Part shown: one piece after another, positions 1 to 9,547 of the stretch
Layout of the letters: every line of letters begins with the position of its first letter
How positions within the stretch are numbered: the first letter of the stretch is position 1
Assembly (NCBI GenBank): GCA_003024985.2
Contig: PXIH01S0018989.1
Strand: one strand, 5' to 3'
Length of the DNA stretch: 22,251 nt
DNA from: Euperipatoides rowelli
Taxonomy: Eukaryota; Onychophora; Udeonychophora; Euonychophora; Peripatopsidae
Translations under genes and position numbers: made by a program
The notes under the pieces: model-generated
What the model was told of the DNA's origin: nothing
The model's input: only the letters and a program-made list of their open reading frames with translations
Database searches by the model: none

Positions 1-11
1 TTGATAATTAT

Positions 12-126
12 AATAAAAATTGAATTTGAGAGAAAAAAAGTCGACTCTCATTCGACTTTGGAGTGGAACTGTAAATTGAAATTTGTCAACTGAGAGTCAA
101 CTTTCTCTCAAATTCAATTTTTTATT
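12..126. repeat. Imperfect inverted repeat (foldback) of about 42-nt arms
   Basis: The left arm (12-56) and right arm (85-126) are reverse complements apart from a few substitutions and a 4-nt length difference in an A-run. The shared core reads TTGAATTTGAGAGAAA on the left and its complement on the right, continuing into a GTCGACTCTCATTCGAC-like inner segment. The spacer is about 28 nt. It abuts the 5' side of a LINE fragment, and no target duplication is visible because the window starts here. It could be a small MITE or the edge of a larger foldback element. Confidence 0.7.
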
Positions 127-137
127 TTTCTCTCAAA

Positions 138-518
138 ATGTTTCATATTTGTGATTGTTGTTTTGATCCTTCTGCCTTGATGTGCCCAAGGAATAGTTTT
201 CGTAATGGAAACCTGAAAAGTATCATTGGAGTACCGCTCAAAACTATACCAACTCATACACTTGGATTAAAAATATACTCTTCATCTTATCTTAAAATGT
301 TGAGATATGCAAATCGGAGATTCATTCCGGATGATACTGTGTTATGTGATTTGATTGAATGTGGTATATATAGGAAATTTAACACTAAACGTGGAAAATC
401 ATCACGTAAAGTAAGTAAACGTTATTGTGGGATTAGAAGTATTCAAACGATCATTACGGAAAGAAATACTCGGTCAAGCTTTACTTCAAAAAGAACTGTC
501 AATAATAGTAACTGGTGA
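138..518 (+). pseudogene. LINE ORF2 N-terminal basic segment
   Basis: An open stretch of 126 codons lies upstream of the endonuclease. From about 180 it encodes a basic, arginine- and lysine-rich run containing ECGIYRKF, then KRGKSSRKVSKR, then IQTIITERN. Many CR1/Jockey-type LINEs start their ORF2 with a segment of this style just before the endonuclease. The first methionine is not convincing as the true start, because the element is degenerate and its 5' end is not defined. It is a relic, with no expected function. Confidence 0.55.
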
Positions 519-1050
519 AGATTCGATCAAATTATATTAAATATCAATTTCCAAAAATGATTTATTCTAATTTTAGATCAATTAGACATAAATTTGATGA
601 AGCTCAAGCATGCATAAGCGAAGTGAATGCTGAACTGGCTAAATTTTAAGAAACATGGTTATCTGAAAATGATTTGAAAGCCTTTGAAATACCGGATTAT
701 GTTTCTTATCATAGAATACGGAATAGATCTGATAAAGCTAAAGGAGGAGGAATATCAATATATTTAAACAATGTTCTATCAGTGTTATCTGTTGAATATC
801 CGCAAGTTCAATTACTATTGTTTTTAGATTTTCACTTTACTATTGTTTTTAGATTGCCTTACTTACCAAGATCAATTCCATGGTCAGCTATTGTTGGCAT
901 TTATTATTCTCCAAACGAAACAACTGGAAAAGATGTAATGTCTTTTATTTCCACTCAAATTGATAAACTTCTTACTAAAAATCAATTGTGAAATATATTT
1001 GTAGTAGGAGATTTTAACTTGAGTATTCTGTTAGCATTCAGGCTCCAATA
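506..1050 (+). pseudogene. LINE endonuclease domain relic (exonuclease-endonuclease-phosphatase fold)
   Basis: This part corresponds to the apurinic/apyrimidinic-type endonuclease that nicks target DNA for LINE insertion. It shows NFRSIRHKFDE, then ETWLSENDL, GGGISIYL and, after a stop at 988-990, VVGDFNLSIL at about 1001-1030. The catalytic ETWL glutamate and the GDFN motif are recognisable. A TAA at 647-649 sits directly before ETWL, where a sense codon would be expected. Most of the domain lies in a 105-codon open frame (674-991) with no usable start of its own. The final SDH-type motif is not seen, so the domain looks truncated. Confidence 0.78.
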
Positions 1051-1576
1051 TGTGACTCAGTATTGATTTTCAAATCCGCAATATGATGAAAATTTCTATA
1101 CTGTGAAAAATAACTCTATAGAGAATACATGTAGACCTAATAAACTCTCATCTCACAATGGTTTTGGTGCTGATATAGCTAATTTTGACTGGTCACCTCT
1201 ATATACAATTGGTGATATTGATGCAATGACAAAATTTTTTACTCATTCATTTACAGTATATATTTACTGTATATGAAAAGTATTATCCTCTAATAATTTA
1301 AAAATTAAAAAAGAATGATAAAAGTTGGTTTAATGTAATTATTAGATCTCTTATACAAGAAAGAAACAAATTATTTAATCAAGGACTTACAGAAAAAGCA
1401 GAACAAATGAAACATGTAACTAAAGAAATCAACACTGCGAAAAAGAATGAAATGAAGAAACGACTTGGATTAATTAATAAAGGATCAATGGATTATTATA
1501 AATTGCTCAAAGATTCTGTGGGAATTAGCAGAAGAAACTCTATTTTGAATTTCCCAAACAAATCAATTAAACTTAT
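1051..1576 (+). pseudogene. LINE linker between endonuclease and reverse transcriptase, degenerate
   Basis: Short stretches in changing frames resemble the region that follows the endonuclease in LINEs: TCRPNKLSSHNGFGADIANF at about 1130-1185, KSWFNVIIRSLIQERNKLFN at about 1322-1380, and a lysine-rich helix with GSMDYYKLLKD at about 1485-1515. The K-SWF-N pattern followed by an RN-rich helix is typical of the LINE linker. Stops and frame changes break the reading frame throughout. Confidence 0.55.
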
Positions 1577-2017
1577 ATGGAGATGGATGAATTTTTTGCT
1601 AACTTTGCCTCATCAGATCAACATTTACAGACTCCTAATTGTTGTCAATTTCCTGAATCAGAGATGATACTTCCGGTAGATAAATTTTGGGTATTAAATA
1701 AATCTTTGTCTTTATGTAGTATACCACATAAATGGAAAACCTCTTATATTGTTCCTATTCCTAAGGATAAAGTTTTTGACAATCCAGGACCAGTAAGACC
1801 AATATCAATTCTCCCATCAGTTTCAAAAATTATTGAGAGGCACACATATTCTCAACTTCTACCAATCTTAATAAACCAAATTGATAGACAATTTGGTGGA
1901 ATTCATTATTTGATTTTTTTAATTCACAAAATCTTAGAAACACGTGATATTAATAAAGAAATTTCTCATACCTTGATTTCGGATTATTCAAAAGCATATG
2001 ATTTTTTAAAATCATAA
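1577..2017 (+). pseudogene. LINE reverse transcriptase, N-terminal fingers/palm fragment
   Basis: An open stretch of 146 codons encodes the fingers and the first part of the palm of a LINE reverse transcriptase. It contains NKSLSLCSIPHKWKTSYIVP, then PIPKDK, PVRPISILPSVSKIIER, and near the end SDYSKAYDFL, which carries the first catalytic aspartate region (motif A, here D-Y-S-K-A-Y-D). The usual KxPGxDG-type segment between the linker and the NKSL helix is missing, which suggests an internal deletion around 1640-1670. The frame ends in stops at 2015, before motif B. Confidence 0.85.
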
Positions 2018-2100
2018 TATTTTTATTAAAGAACTTGTTATTGTTTGGTCATGTAGTTTGTATCTTTCTTATCAAATCATAAATAAATACTTTGAATACC

Positions 2101-2334
2101 TGGATCTCAATATTGCTTCCTGTAACTAGAGGAGTACCACAGGGATCGGTATTGGGTGGTCGATTTTCATTATTACTACAAATCAAATATCACTTAATTT
2201 TTCCAATAGAAATTTATTGATGACTTATCAATTGTCATCACTTCAGACATTATTAATCCCACCTCTTTAATTCAGGAATCTTTTGATCAATTAAATAATG
2301 ATGCTCAAAATATGTATGGTAATCAATCCTGACA
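2101..2334 (+). pseudogene. LINE reverse transcriptase catalytic core (motifs B and C), frameshifted
   Basis: TRGVPQGSVLGG at 2125-2160 is the classic LINE motif B (RGVPQGSVLGP type). FIDDLSIV at 2213-2236 is motif C, equivalent to the FADD/YADD active site, with both aspartates kept. The two motifs are in different frames, so at least one indel lies between 2160 and 2213, and the second frame stops at about 2332. The spacing between the motifs is close to normal, so the indel is small. Confidence 0.85.
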
Positions 2335-2963
2335 AATCTTGTGTTATGTCACATAATTTTTCAATGGTTTCTAAAGGTGTGGTTGATGGGATTTGTATAA
2401 ACCAGACTGAAGTAAGGGTTGTAAAATTGTGTAAAATTTTAGAAATAATAGTTCGAAGTGATTTAAAATGGAATGATCACATTTCTTATATTATCACTAA
2501 AGCAAATAGAGTTTTGTATGTTGTTTATAAACTTAAGAGACTTGGTTTGGATGATCAAACTTTAATTCATGTGTATAAACTGTTCATTAGGCCTATCCTG
2601 GAATACAATATTATTCTGAGTTGTGGTCAGAATCACTACCTATATCTTCAAAAAAGGACATCGAAAGAGTTCAGAAAAGAATTACAAAGGTTATACTAGG
2701 TGATTGGCAGATTAAATACGAAGTGGCATTATCAGTTTTGAAACTAGATACTTTGGAACTTAGAAGAGAAATGGAAAATTGAGAAGTGTGCAAATTCATT
2801 TTTTACTTCATATCAACAATTTTTACCTGCTACTAATTTTGAAACTCATCCCATTTTTACTAGACATTCCATTAAACTCTTCCAACCTTTCATGAGAACA
2901 AAACAATTTTCAAATTCAACTATTCAAATAATGCTCAAGTACATTGACAAAGTAATTTCATAA
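2298..2963 (+). pseudogene. LINE reverse transcriptase thumb and C-terminal region
   Basis: A frame from about 2320 gives VINPDKSCVMS, then VKLCKILEII, RSDLKWNDHISYII, KANRVLYVVYKLKRLG and HVYKLFIRPILEY, the usual order after the active site in CR1/Jockey-like LINEs. After a frame change near 2640 it continues as RVQKRITKVILGDWQIKYE-like and LDTLELRREMEN, and ends in a low-similarity tail with a stop at 2961-2963. The I-G element of the LG-V/I motif is replaced (KILEII), another sign of decay. Confidence 0.8.
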
Positions 2964-3251
2964 TAATTATATTTCTTTCAATTTTTTTTTTTTCAAATTA
3001 GTTATACCTATAAATTTATTTAATTGTTTATGTAAAAAATCTCACATCTTCTCCCAAGGCTAGAGATTTTTAATTAACATTGTTAACTATAACGTAATAT
3101 TATTTATATTATTTATAGTTTGAAATAAACCTAATGATGGGGTGAGTGGATTGGAAGGGCCAAGGATTGTTTGTAGAATGGGAAAGGAGGATGAGGGACG
3201 TTAATTAAGGGAGTTTTGATTATTTATGGTTGGGCTAATATTCAGAGATAA
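2964..3251. other. AT-rich stretch after the LINE, probable LINE 3' UTR then unassigned
   Basis: No open frame or recognisable RNA. The first ~110 bases, up to a segment around 3045-3075 with a CTCCCAAGGCTAGAG-like core, may be the 3' untranslated part of the LINE. The rest (3120-3240) is purine-rich and unassigned. Confidence 0.4.
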
Positions 3252-3555
3252 ATGAATGACTCCGGAGAAAAGGATCAGCCTGCTAATATTGTATCATCAT
3301 ATTTCAAATTGACTAGATCTCTAAGTCACAAGGAAAAGATGTTTATAATGTTTTTTTTAACATAAAATTGAGCACTCAAGTAAAGACAAATTTTTACACA
3401 TCGTTCAACAAGAACTAATCATTCACAGACAGCTTCAACTACCTGGTACTGTACAAGAAAGTCTTGGAAACTGGGCTTTTTATCGAAAAAGAAAAGATGG
3501 TTTGTCCGAGATGAGCCAATCTTGTACCTCTCCATTCTTTATATTTTGTCCTTGA
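3252..3555 (+). pseudogene. Unidentified frameshifted coding relic, about 100 codons
   Basis: From an ATG at 3252 a frame runs 37 codons (MNDSGEKDQPANIVSSYFKL, then TRSLSHKEKMFIMFFLT) to a stop at about 3363. From about 3361 a second frame continues without an obvious gap: HKIEHSSKDKFLHIVQQEL, then RQLQLPGTVQESLGNWAFYR, then KRKDGLSEMSQSC, ending at a TGA at 3553-3555. Composition (many charged residues, W, balanced codons) looks like real protein rather than AT-rich noise. The frame change lies at a T8 run. I do not recognise the family. It could be a pseudo-exon, a processed pseudogene or part of a transposon protein. No convincing splice sites or target duplication were found. Confidence 0.45.
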
Positions 3556-4689
3556 CTTTTTCTTTTGGAAATATAGCCTATTAAAATCAAAGTGTACATA
3601 TCAAAGGTGTGAAGACATGTATCATTGATGTAATTGAAACAATAAAGCCCATGCTGAAAGATGAGTGGTTTGAATTCCAGTATTGATTAGATGTCCTCCA
3701 GGTAATAAATGGTATACCTTTTGAAGTGTATTAACTGCAAAAAAAAAAAAATCTGCCTAAGTTGAACTATCAAAATAGAAAGTCATAAGTCTCTATGATA
3801 ATTACTTTTGTAATTAACTTTTCAAATTGTGATTTCATATTGTTATAAGCCCTGTAGTTAATTTTTATTCATCATGAATAGTATTAAAGACCTTGTTAAC
3901 ATTAAAAGTCATGATTGTCTGAAATGATTGTATATACAGTATAGAGATAGGGTAGCAAATGCTACCCACTTCTCTGACAAAAAAAAATGGATCTGTCAAA
4001 ATTATTTTAAAAGTGAGATTTTAAATTTGATAATTAGTCTAGATAAATATATTAGAATCAATAATGTTTTAAAAATATAGTTATTTTAGAGTTACCACTT
4101 TTCAAAATCGAGAAAGGAAGAAAAGATTTTTTTTTTCTTTATAAGATTAAGAGTTATTATTAAGCAAGCAAATGGATAGATTGGTACTGCTAGAATATTA
4201 TTACTGATAACTTCTTTCCCCAAAGGATATAGCTAATATGATTATTAAAGATAAAATAAATATTAAGTATAGAATAATAAAATACATTTGGTGGTTTAAA
4301 GATTTTACAAATTGTTGTTATATAATTTGATCATGGAGATTACTGGTGAACACACAAATTTAGTGGTCCTGATGTAGGCTAGACTCAAGTTACTGCTATT
4401 TCTGGTAGAAATACCTGATATATGAAATTTTGTTGAAGGTAGAAGATCTAGAAATGTCACAAAGAATTCTTAGCAAATTTTAATAATTGTTCACTTACCT
4501 AGATGTATTGATTGTTATTAGTCAACAATATACCTCTTAATGAACATTTCCATGCATTTAAATTGTTAAAAATTTTAGTATATGTTTTGTAATCGTATGT
4601 TTAATAGGCCATATTAGTATGATGGTTTTACAGGGGTCAAAAGCTGGGGTCAACCTTTGACTGATATCTCCTTGTTACTATAGTAAATC
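3556..4689. other. AT-rich non-coding DNA with a small hairpin
   Basis: No gene or transposon body is supported. A short stem-loop occurs at 3944-3975: GGGTAGCA (3950-3957) pairs with TGCTACCC (3960-3967), flanked by AGAGA/TCTCT. Poly-A and poly-T runs occur near 3739, 3980 and 4127. Confidence 0.5.
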
Positions 4690-5260
4690 AACAGTTCAAA
4701 GGTCGTATGATATATCAAAATAATTATCAGACACCCAACCAGCTTTGGATTTCTATAGACCTAGCTTCATACGACTGGTATCTACCCTTCAATATGATTT
4801 TCATCACTCTCTTCTGTAGAGATTCTGATTGATCTGATCTTTAGTTATTGTAGATGTCCAGACAAAAGAGCAATATTCAATTGTTGGTCTAAGTTTTGTA
4901 GGTGTGTAATAAAATTAGATCAGTTGCACCAAATTGGCTGAATTTGTATAATAGACAGATGTTTCTGTTCGTCTTTTTAATATAATCTATTTAAATGTTC
5001 CACTTGAAATTATGTTGGATAAAAAACTCCTAAAATTTTGACTGAATCACTGTTCTGTGTTAAATTATTATTTATATGAAAAGAAGGACGAAGTAAATTG
5101 TTAGAGAAATCATGAGTTCAAATTTTGTATTTAGAAATATTAATAGGCAAATTTAATAATTCAGCTTGGTTGAGGCCTATTTAAATACATTAAAATTACT
5201 TATGATCGAAGTTTGGGATAGAAATAAACAAATTATCTTTTTAATAATCACTTTTTTTTA
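4690..5260 (-). mobile_element. LINE reverse transcriptase C-terminal fragment, minus strand
   Basis: Read on the minus strand, this stretch gives LNLPINISKY (near 5150), SVKILGVF (near 5035), DYIKKTNRNICLLYKFSQFG (near 4960-4990), LILLHTYKT and LRPTIEYCSFVWTSTITKDQ (near 4850-4900), then a K-R-V-M-K-I-I-L-type helix. That is the order of the LINE thumb/connector: NxxK, LGV with FKWN-HI, an IxKxxR helix, Y-x-x-x-RPxIEY and QKR. Stops and frame changes show it is dead. It differs in sequence from the LINE at the left end and lies in the opposite orientation, so it is a separate insertion. Confidence 0.72.
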
Positions 5261-5399
5261 TTAAGTATATTAAAGGACAATATTGATATTTCTATTAAAA
5301 AAATGGGACATTTTTATAACTAATCTTGTATAGATTATATTATTAACACCTAAAATGAGAGAATGATACTGTATATAGTTTGTGTTCAGAATTTTTGTT

Positions 5400-5518
5400 G
5401 GGTTTTAATGTTGTCCATTACCCCCATGTGTGCCTTTACTATGATTGTATCTAAAAATTCTGTAGGGTTGAAAAGCTATTGCTTAAATAACCCGGTCTAA
5501 ATAAATAAATAAATAAAG
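5400..5518 (+). mobile_element. LINE 3' terminus with (TAAA)n tail
   Basis: The segment ends with a GCTATTGCTT...ACCCGGTC core followed directly by (TAAA)4-5 at about 5496-5517. A short hairpin-like 3' UTR followed by a TAAA-type microsatellite is the typical 3' end of CR1/Jockey-superfamily LINEs. Its orientation is + and so it cannot be the tail of the minus-strand fragment just upstream. It is probably a severely 5'-truncated copy. Confidence 0.5.
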
Positions 5519-7334
5519 TGGGATATAGGACGAAAAAATTAAAATTGAGATGATCCTGTAACAGTCTAACCTTGGCCCTAATGAGTGAGTCAAGTTTAGT
5601 TTGTCACAATTGGTCACAAGAGTAATAATAAACAACCATATAATATACTATATATATAATGGTTTAACAAACATGTGTCAAACTTCAAGAAAATAATAAT
5701 TGTACAGTTAATCGTGAATATCAGAATTACTGCATATTCATGAACATATAATAATAGAAACAATTCATTATCAATATGTAATAAATCATATTTTATTCCT
5801 TTTCAGTATACTGTATTCTAAAATACAGTATAACTGTGAAATATCATAGTTATTATGCTAGGAAATAACAAATAATTAAAATGACAAATACTAATTCATA
5901 TGTAAATTATAATTGTTTACCAAAATACTTACCAAAGTTATAATGCTTAGCAAAGTTATCATGCTTACAAACAGGGATCGCGTTAACGTATCTAGACGTG
6001 TATTTCACGCATGCAAAAAAAAAAAAGGCCAATAAGAGATTAAAACCACTGTAAAACTACAGCTATTTTAATTTGTAATTAAATTATTTAGAGAATGAGT
6101 AATTCCCTTCAATTACGATTCTTAAAAACCCAATAGAATACACCTGAAAACAATGAAGTGTATTTTGGACCAAGCACTTCGAACAAATTAAAGCCTAAAT
6201 CCTAATCACTCGATATAATGCAAGATATGAAAAAAAAATAAAAAGAATTTTGCAAAACTTAATAATACTGCGTATTTTTCATGATTCAACATAAATAAAA
6301 CGTATGAAAAGATAAGTTTTGATTAAAATCTGAATAAATTATTTTTTTATATTATTGTAGTATAACTTCTATTTTGATTTTTCTTCCCTTTTACCATTTA
6401 TTTATAATTAAAATATAAAAACAAAGCAGCATAAGCAGCCAAGTTTTAAATCACATGACAGCCGATTCACCTATCCAAATCCATCCCAATCCCGAAAAAA
6501 ACCCAAAACAATCGTGATTATCCACAACGACAGTTGTTTTATTTAGCTCTAATCGCTGGTGACAATATTTACATAGTTATTGGTAATTTATTTTACAACT
6601 TCCAGACACCTTAATAAATTATAGGCTAATTTTTAATTAGTATATTTAATGTAGAATATTATTAAAGCTTTTATGACAACTATCGGTGCATAATTTTTCA
6701 ATAAAAATGTCATAATAAATCTGAAGAAAAAAAAATTATAGGTAGGCTAATCATAATATTAACTTCTGGATTGTTTTGTATCATCTTGATTTAAGTAGTT
6801 TTAAGACTGTAAATTATAAAAATTCATAGATCAAAAGTATATTAATCAGATTTTATATTAAAGTTATATTTTCGAATTTTGATATTAAACTCATACAATA
6901 TTTTCATATCTCTTAATCGTAATTTTAAAAATTACACTCTGTATATTTTATTTTTGATTGATTTTATAAATCACTCTACTGTATATTACTGTCTTTCCTA
7001 ACTCTTGCCGACTTGGTTTAATATACTGTAAATGGTAATACAAATTCTACAATACCGAATATCACATGTTTTTCCAGCTTTTTGTTAAAAATATGAGTAA
7101 ACAAAGTTAAATTTATTTTTTCTTTGCTAAAAGATGATAATTACTTACCTTTATAGAAAATAAACCAATTTATATTTTAAGAGCAAATTGAAAGTATTTT
7201 GATTGATTTATGGCATGTATAGTTATAAGCAAATAAAAATATTTATTTTTTAAGGATTATATAATGTGATTTGAATAACCCATGATATTTAATAAAAATT
7301 TGCATAATTTTTTAATACTTTGAATGTACAGCAG
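5519..7334. other. AT-rich non-coding stretch with a short tandem repeat
   Basis: No open frame, RNA gene or transposon body is supported. At about 5922-5970 an 18-nt unit of the form CTTACCAAAGTTATAATG is repeated about 2.5 times with changes (CTTAGCAAAGTTATCATG, CTTACAAAC). It is followed by a GC-richer stretch at 5971-6010 with a GATCGCGTTAACG core, which could be a transposon end but has no partner. A slightly richer C-rich stretch at 6425-6560 has no clear function. Confidence 0.45.
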
Positions 7335-7366
7335 CCCCCCCCCCCCAGAAAAAAAGGGGGGGGGGG
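7335..7366. repeat. C12 and G11 runs facing each other across a 9-nt spacer
   Basis: Twelve C (7335-7346), then AGAAAAAAA, then eleven G (7356-7366), making a potential perfect GC hairpin. It is followed by a GC-rich segment (7367-7405) containing GAAGCTC and CCAAGCC. The G/C run next to an AAGCTC word recalls the right end of the hAT-like element near 12000 and the C30 block near 15100, so it may be a remnant of the same repeat family. Confidence 0.6.
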
Positions 7367-7847
7367 TTGAAGCTCGGGGCCCAAGCCAGGGGGGAGGAAG
7401 GCCTTGGATGACCAAACTACACAAGATACTGCATAGTTATGACATACTTGACAGCCAAAAAAAAAAAAAAGCTTATCAAAAATGATGCTACTTCACTCCT
7501 AAAAATAAAAAACTCTGATTTTAGGATAACGGGGTTTTAAACCCCCTTAAAAAAATTCTAGTGTGACTTCTGCTTACCAAAGTTGAATGCTACACCTACA
7601 ATAAAATATTTAAAAATAGATATTTCCAAATTAATGTTTCAAGAAAATTGCTTGAAACGTTAGAGAATTATTTTCATTTGCTCTGCAAACTAACCAGACT
7701 CCAGGTAGTCTAATCTACAACATCATTTAACCTACATATGACTGACCAAATTGAAAGCATATCAGAACCAGGATGTACATCAGAATAATGATTGGACAGT
7801 TAGATATATAAATCACTTGTCAATGTCTTGCAAATCCGAACAGCTAG

Positions 7848-7925
7848 TATAAAAGCAAGAATAATAAGCTGATCATCGTTCTTGCTTAGATTCAGAGACT
7901 CGCACTCTCTGGTCTAAACTCCAAC
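7848..7925 (+). promoter_or_regulatory. Possible TATA-type core promoter
   Basis: A TATAAAA box at 7848-7854 is followed 25-60 bases later by a locally GC-richer segment (AGACTCGCACTCTCTGG at about 7898-7914). A 9-bp inverted repeat (AAGCAAGAA at 7853-7861 and TTCTTGCTT at 7880-7888) spans the expected start region. This layout resembles LTR-retrotransposon promoters, but no LTR ends, primer site or gag frame are seen, so the call is weak. Confidence 0.25.
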
Positions 7926-9425
7926 TAAAATAGTCTCGATAGATGAAACTAGATAGACAAAATACTATAGTTACTGCCTGTGCAATAGACAGTAGATTAT
8001 CCTGACATCCAACTGAAAGATTCAACAAACATCTTACAGCTTACCCACTCCATGAGGTAGAGAAGACAGAAGGAAATCCAACCTTTGAGTTACAAGGGCC
8101 AAGATATTATTATCCAAAGCCACCATATAAACTTTGGTAAGAGAACAACAGACATTTTACTATCCATAATTTAGCTAGCTTTTGCAAATTGCCATTCTAA
8201 GTGTCAATCATACAATATATTTCTGAATAATAATTATTGGTATATACAGTATATACGGTACTGTGTATTCCAAATAGTATTGTGTTATAATAAACCATAT
8301 TTGAATCTAATTACTTTTTCTATGTATTACTTCTGTGCATACACACCTTTTCTAGATATACCAAGTAGGAATCCCATAGATAACAATCACTATTTTAAAT
8401 TTTTACTTTAGGAATCGGAGCTCATCTACTACAGAAAAACTCAGATTCCTAAACCCAGCTAACCGTGAAGGTGCCTTTCTAAAAACCTTACCATACTGCA
8501 TCTAGAATAAGACCCCAAATAAATCATACCAAAGACACGTTTCCAGTTACAATCTTATTAATTATCTGGAAGGTTGACCAGTATAATATGATTGCCTAAT
8601 TATTGATTATCTTCAGATTATGTAAATTGCTATTGGAGAAATTAGGCAATCCTTAGACGTAAATACAGATAAGTGGTTATTTATTTGTAGCTGCCATTAA
8701 TAACTTGTAAATTTAACTTCAAGATGTATATTAATATTAGTTAGATCTCTTGTTTCAACCTAAAACTGTCAGTATAAGTTGACAATTCATATAAATTTTT
8801 GCCACTCCACGCTACTTTCCATTCTCAAAACTACAAAATAAATTTGTCCTCTTAAATAAATATTTTCCTTTACTTTTTTTGACCTAGTTCTATTATTGAA
8901 TGAAGGTTTCATCAATGACTATCTTAATTTCCAATTTCTTGAAATTAATTGTAAACAAGGCAGCCATCATTATCTCAATACAAAATTTTATTTTTCATAG
9001 TTATACTAATATTTCAGTTGAGCTTATTTTATTTCAAGTTGGTATTATAGAAAATTCATATAATCATTTTTATCTGCTACTGAAAACCTTCCTCTCCTTT
9101 TTTACTATTTTATAATATTAACAAATGTTTAAGGCATCTAACCAATGCCTAAGTCTCAGATTTAGTGAATCAAAGATTTTTATCCATTTCATACCTGCCT
9201 GTCCCTTAAAACTAAATTAATTTCAAAGTGTATTTAAAGACAAAAGTTTAGTCTTCTGGAAATTTGTTATAGCTAAACTGTAAATGGCCTAAGGACTATG
9301 GATAAATATTAAACAGTCAAAATGAGAATAGTGTGGAATTTTGTTTTTATATTAGTTATTTCTATTTTACAAATTAATATTTTTATTCATAAGTTATAAT
9401 CTACCGGTATGTGCTTATTTTTTAG
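7926..9425. other. Non-coding DNA upstream of the first visible NEMO exon
   Basis: The left part (to about 8560) is less AT-rich than its surroundings and may be an old repeat. The rest is ordinary AT-rich sequence. A 71-codon open stretch at 8900-9115 is hydrophobic, Ile/Phe/Leu-rich noise. The end carries the polypyrimidine tract and AG (9425) of the acceptor of the next exon. Confidence 0.5.
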
Positions 9426-9547
9426 ATTCAAATGGCAGAAGATATACAGCGTTTAAAACATCAAGTTTTATCATTGGTCAGTGAGTTAAACGAATCTGAG
9501 TCCAAATTTAAGACTGTAGATCAAAGTTTGATAAAGTATAGAAATAG
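9426..9547 (+). CDS. IKBKG: NEMO/IKK-gamma homologue, internal exon A (CC1-like coiled coil)
   Basis: This exon encodes 40 residues plus two bases of the next codon, beginning IQMAEDIQRLKHQVLSLVSE and continuing as a charged coiled coil. The acceptor is TTATTTTTTAG (9425) and the donor is GTAATA (9548); it ends in phase 2. The pattern Q-M-A-E-D, K-x-Q-V-x-S-L, E-L-x-E-S-x-S matches the first coiled coil of vertebrate NEMO, upstream of the NEMO/optineurin ubiquitin-binding region. NEMO is the scaffold subunit of the IKK complex in cytoplasmic NF-kB (IMD) signalling. The methionine at 9432 is probably internal, because the frame is open to the acceptor and NEMO needs an N-terminal IKK-binding part, which must lie further upstream. 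Optineurin is the main alternative family member. The assignment rests on the joined four-exon protein. Confidence 0.75.

Larger units (their letters stand above)
130..3070 (+). mobile_element. Decayed non-LTR retrotransposon (LINE) with endonuclease and reverse transcriptase remains
   Basis: Successive + strand reading frames carry the usual order of an apurinic endonuclease-type LINE ORF2: a basic pre-endonuclease segment, the endonuclease (ETWL, GGGISIYL, VGDFN), a linker, reverse transcriptase motifs (VPIPK, DYSKAYD, TRGVPQGSVLGG, FIDDL) and a C-terminal thumb/connector (NPDKS, DLKWNDHI, FIRPILEY). At least five frameshifts and several stops interrupt it, so it is dead. The motif set fits the Jockey/CR1 superfamily; I cannot fix the clade by eye. 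The coding part ends at a stop at 2961-2963. No clear 3' tail or target duplication was found, so the right border is approximate. Confidence 0.88.

Noticed and set aside
5922-5975. Short direct repeats as a possible CRISPR-like or regulatory array
   Set aside because: Only about 2.5 diverged copies with no spacers, in a eukaryotic context; it is a small tandem duplication.
5971-6010. CAGGGATCGCGTTAACG as a second hAT-type terminus
   Set aside because: No inverted partner end or 8-bp duplication was found within reach.
6425-6560. GC-richer patch as a possible 5' UTR exon or promoter of the NEMO-like gene
   Set aside because: No TATA, initiator, frame or clear splice link to exon A; local composition alone is not enough.
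8900-9115. 71-codon + strand hydrophobic frame
   Set aside because: Ile/Phe/Leu-rich composition is expected from AT-rich DNA, and there is no motif or splice support.
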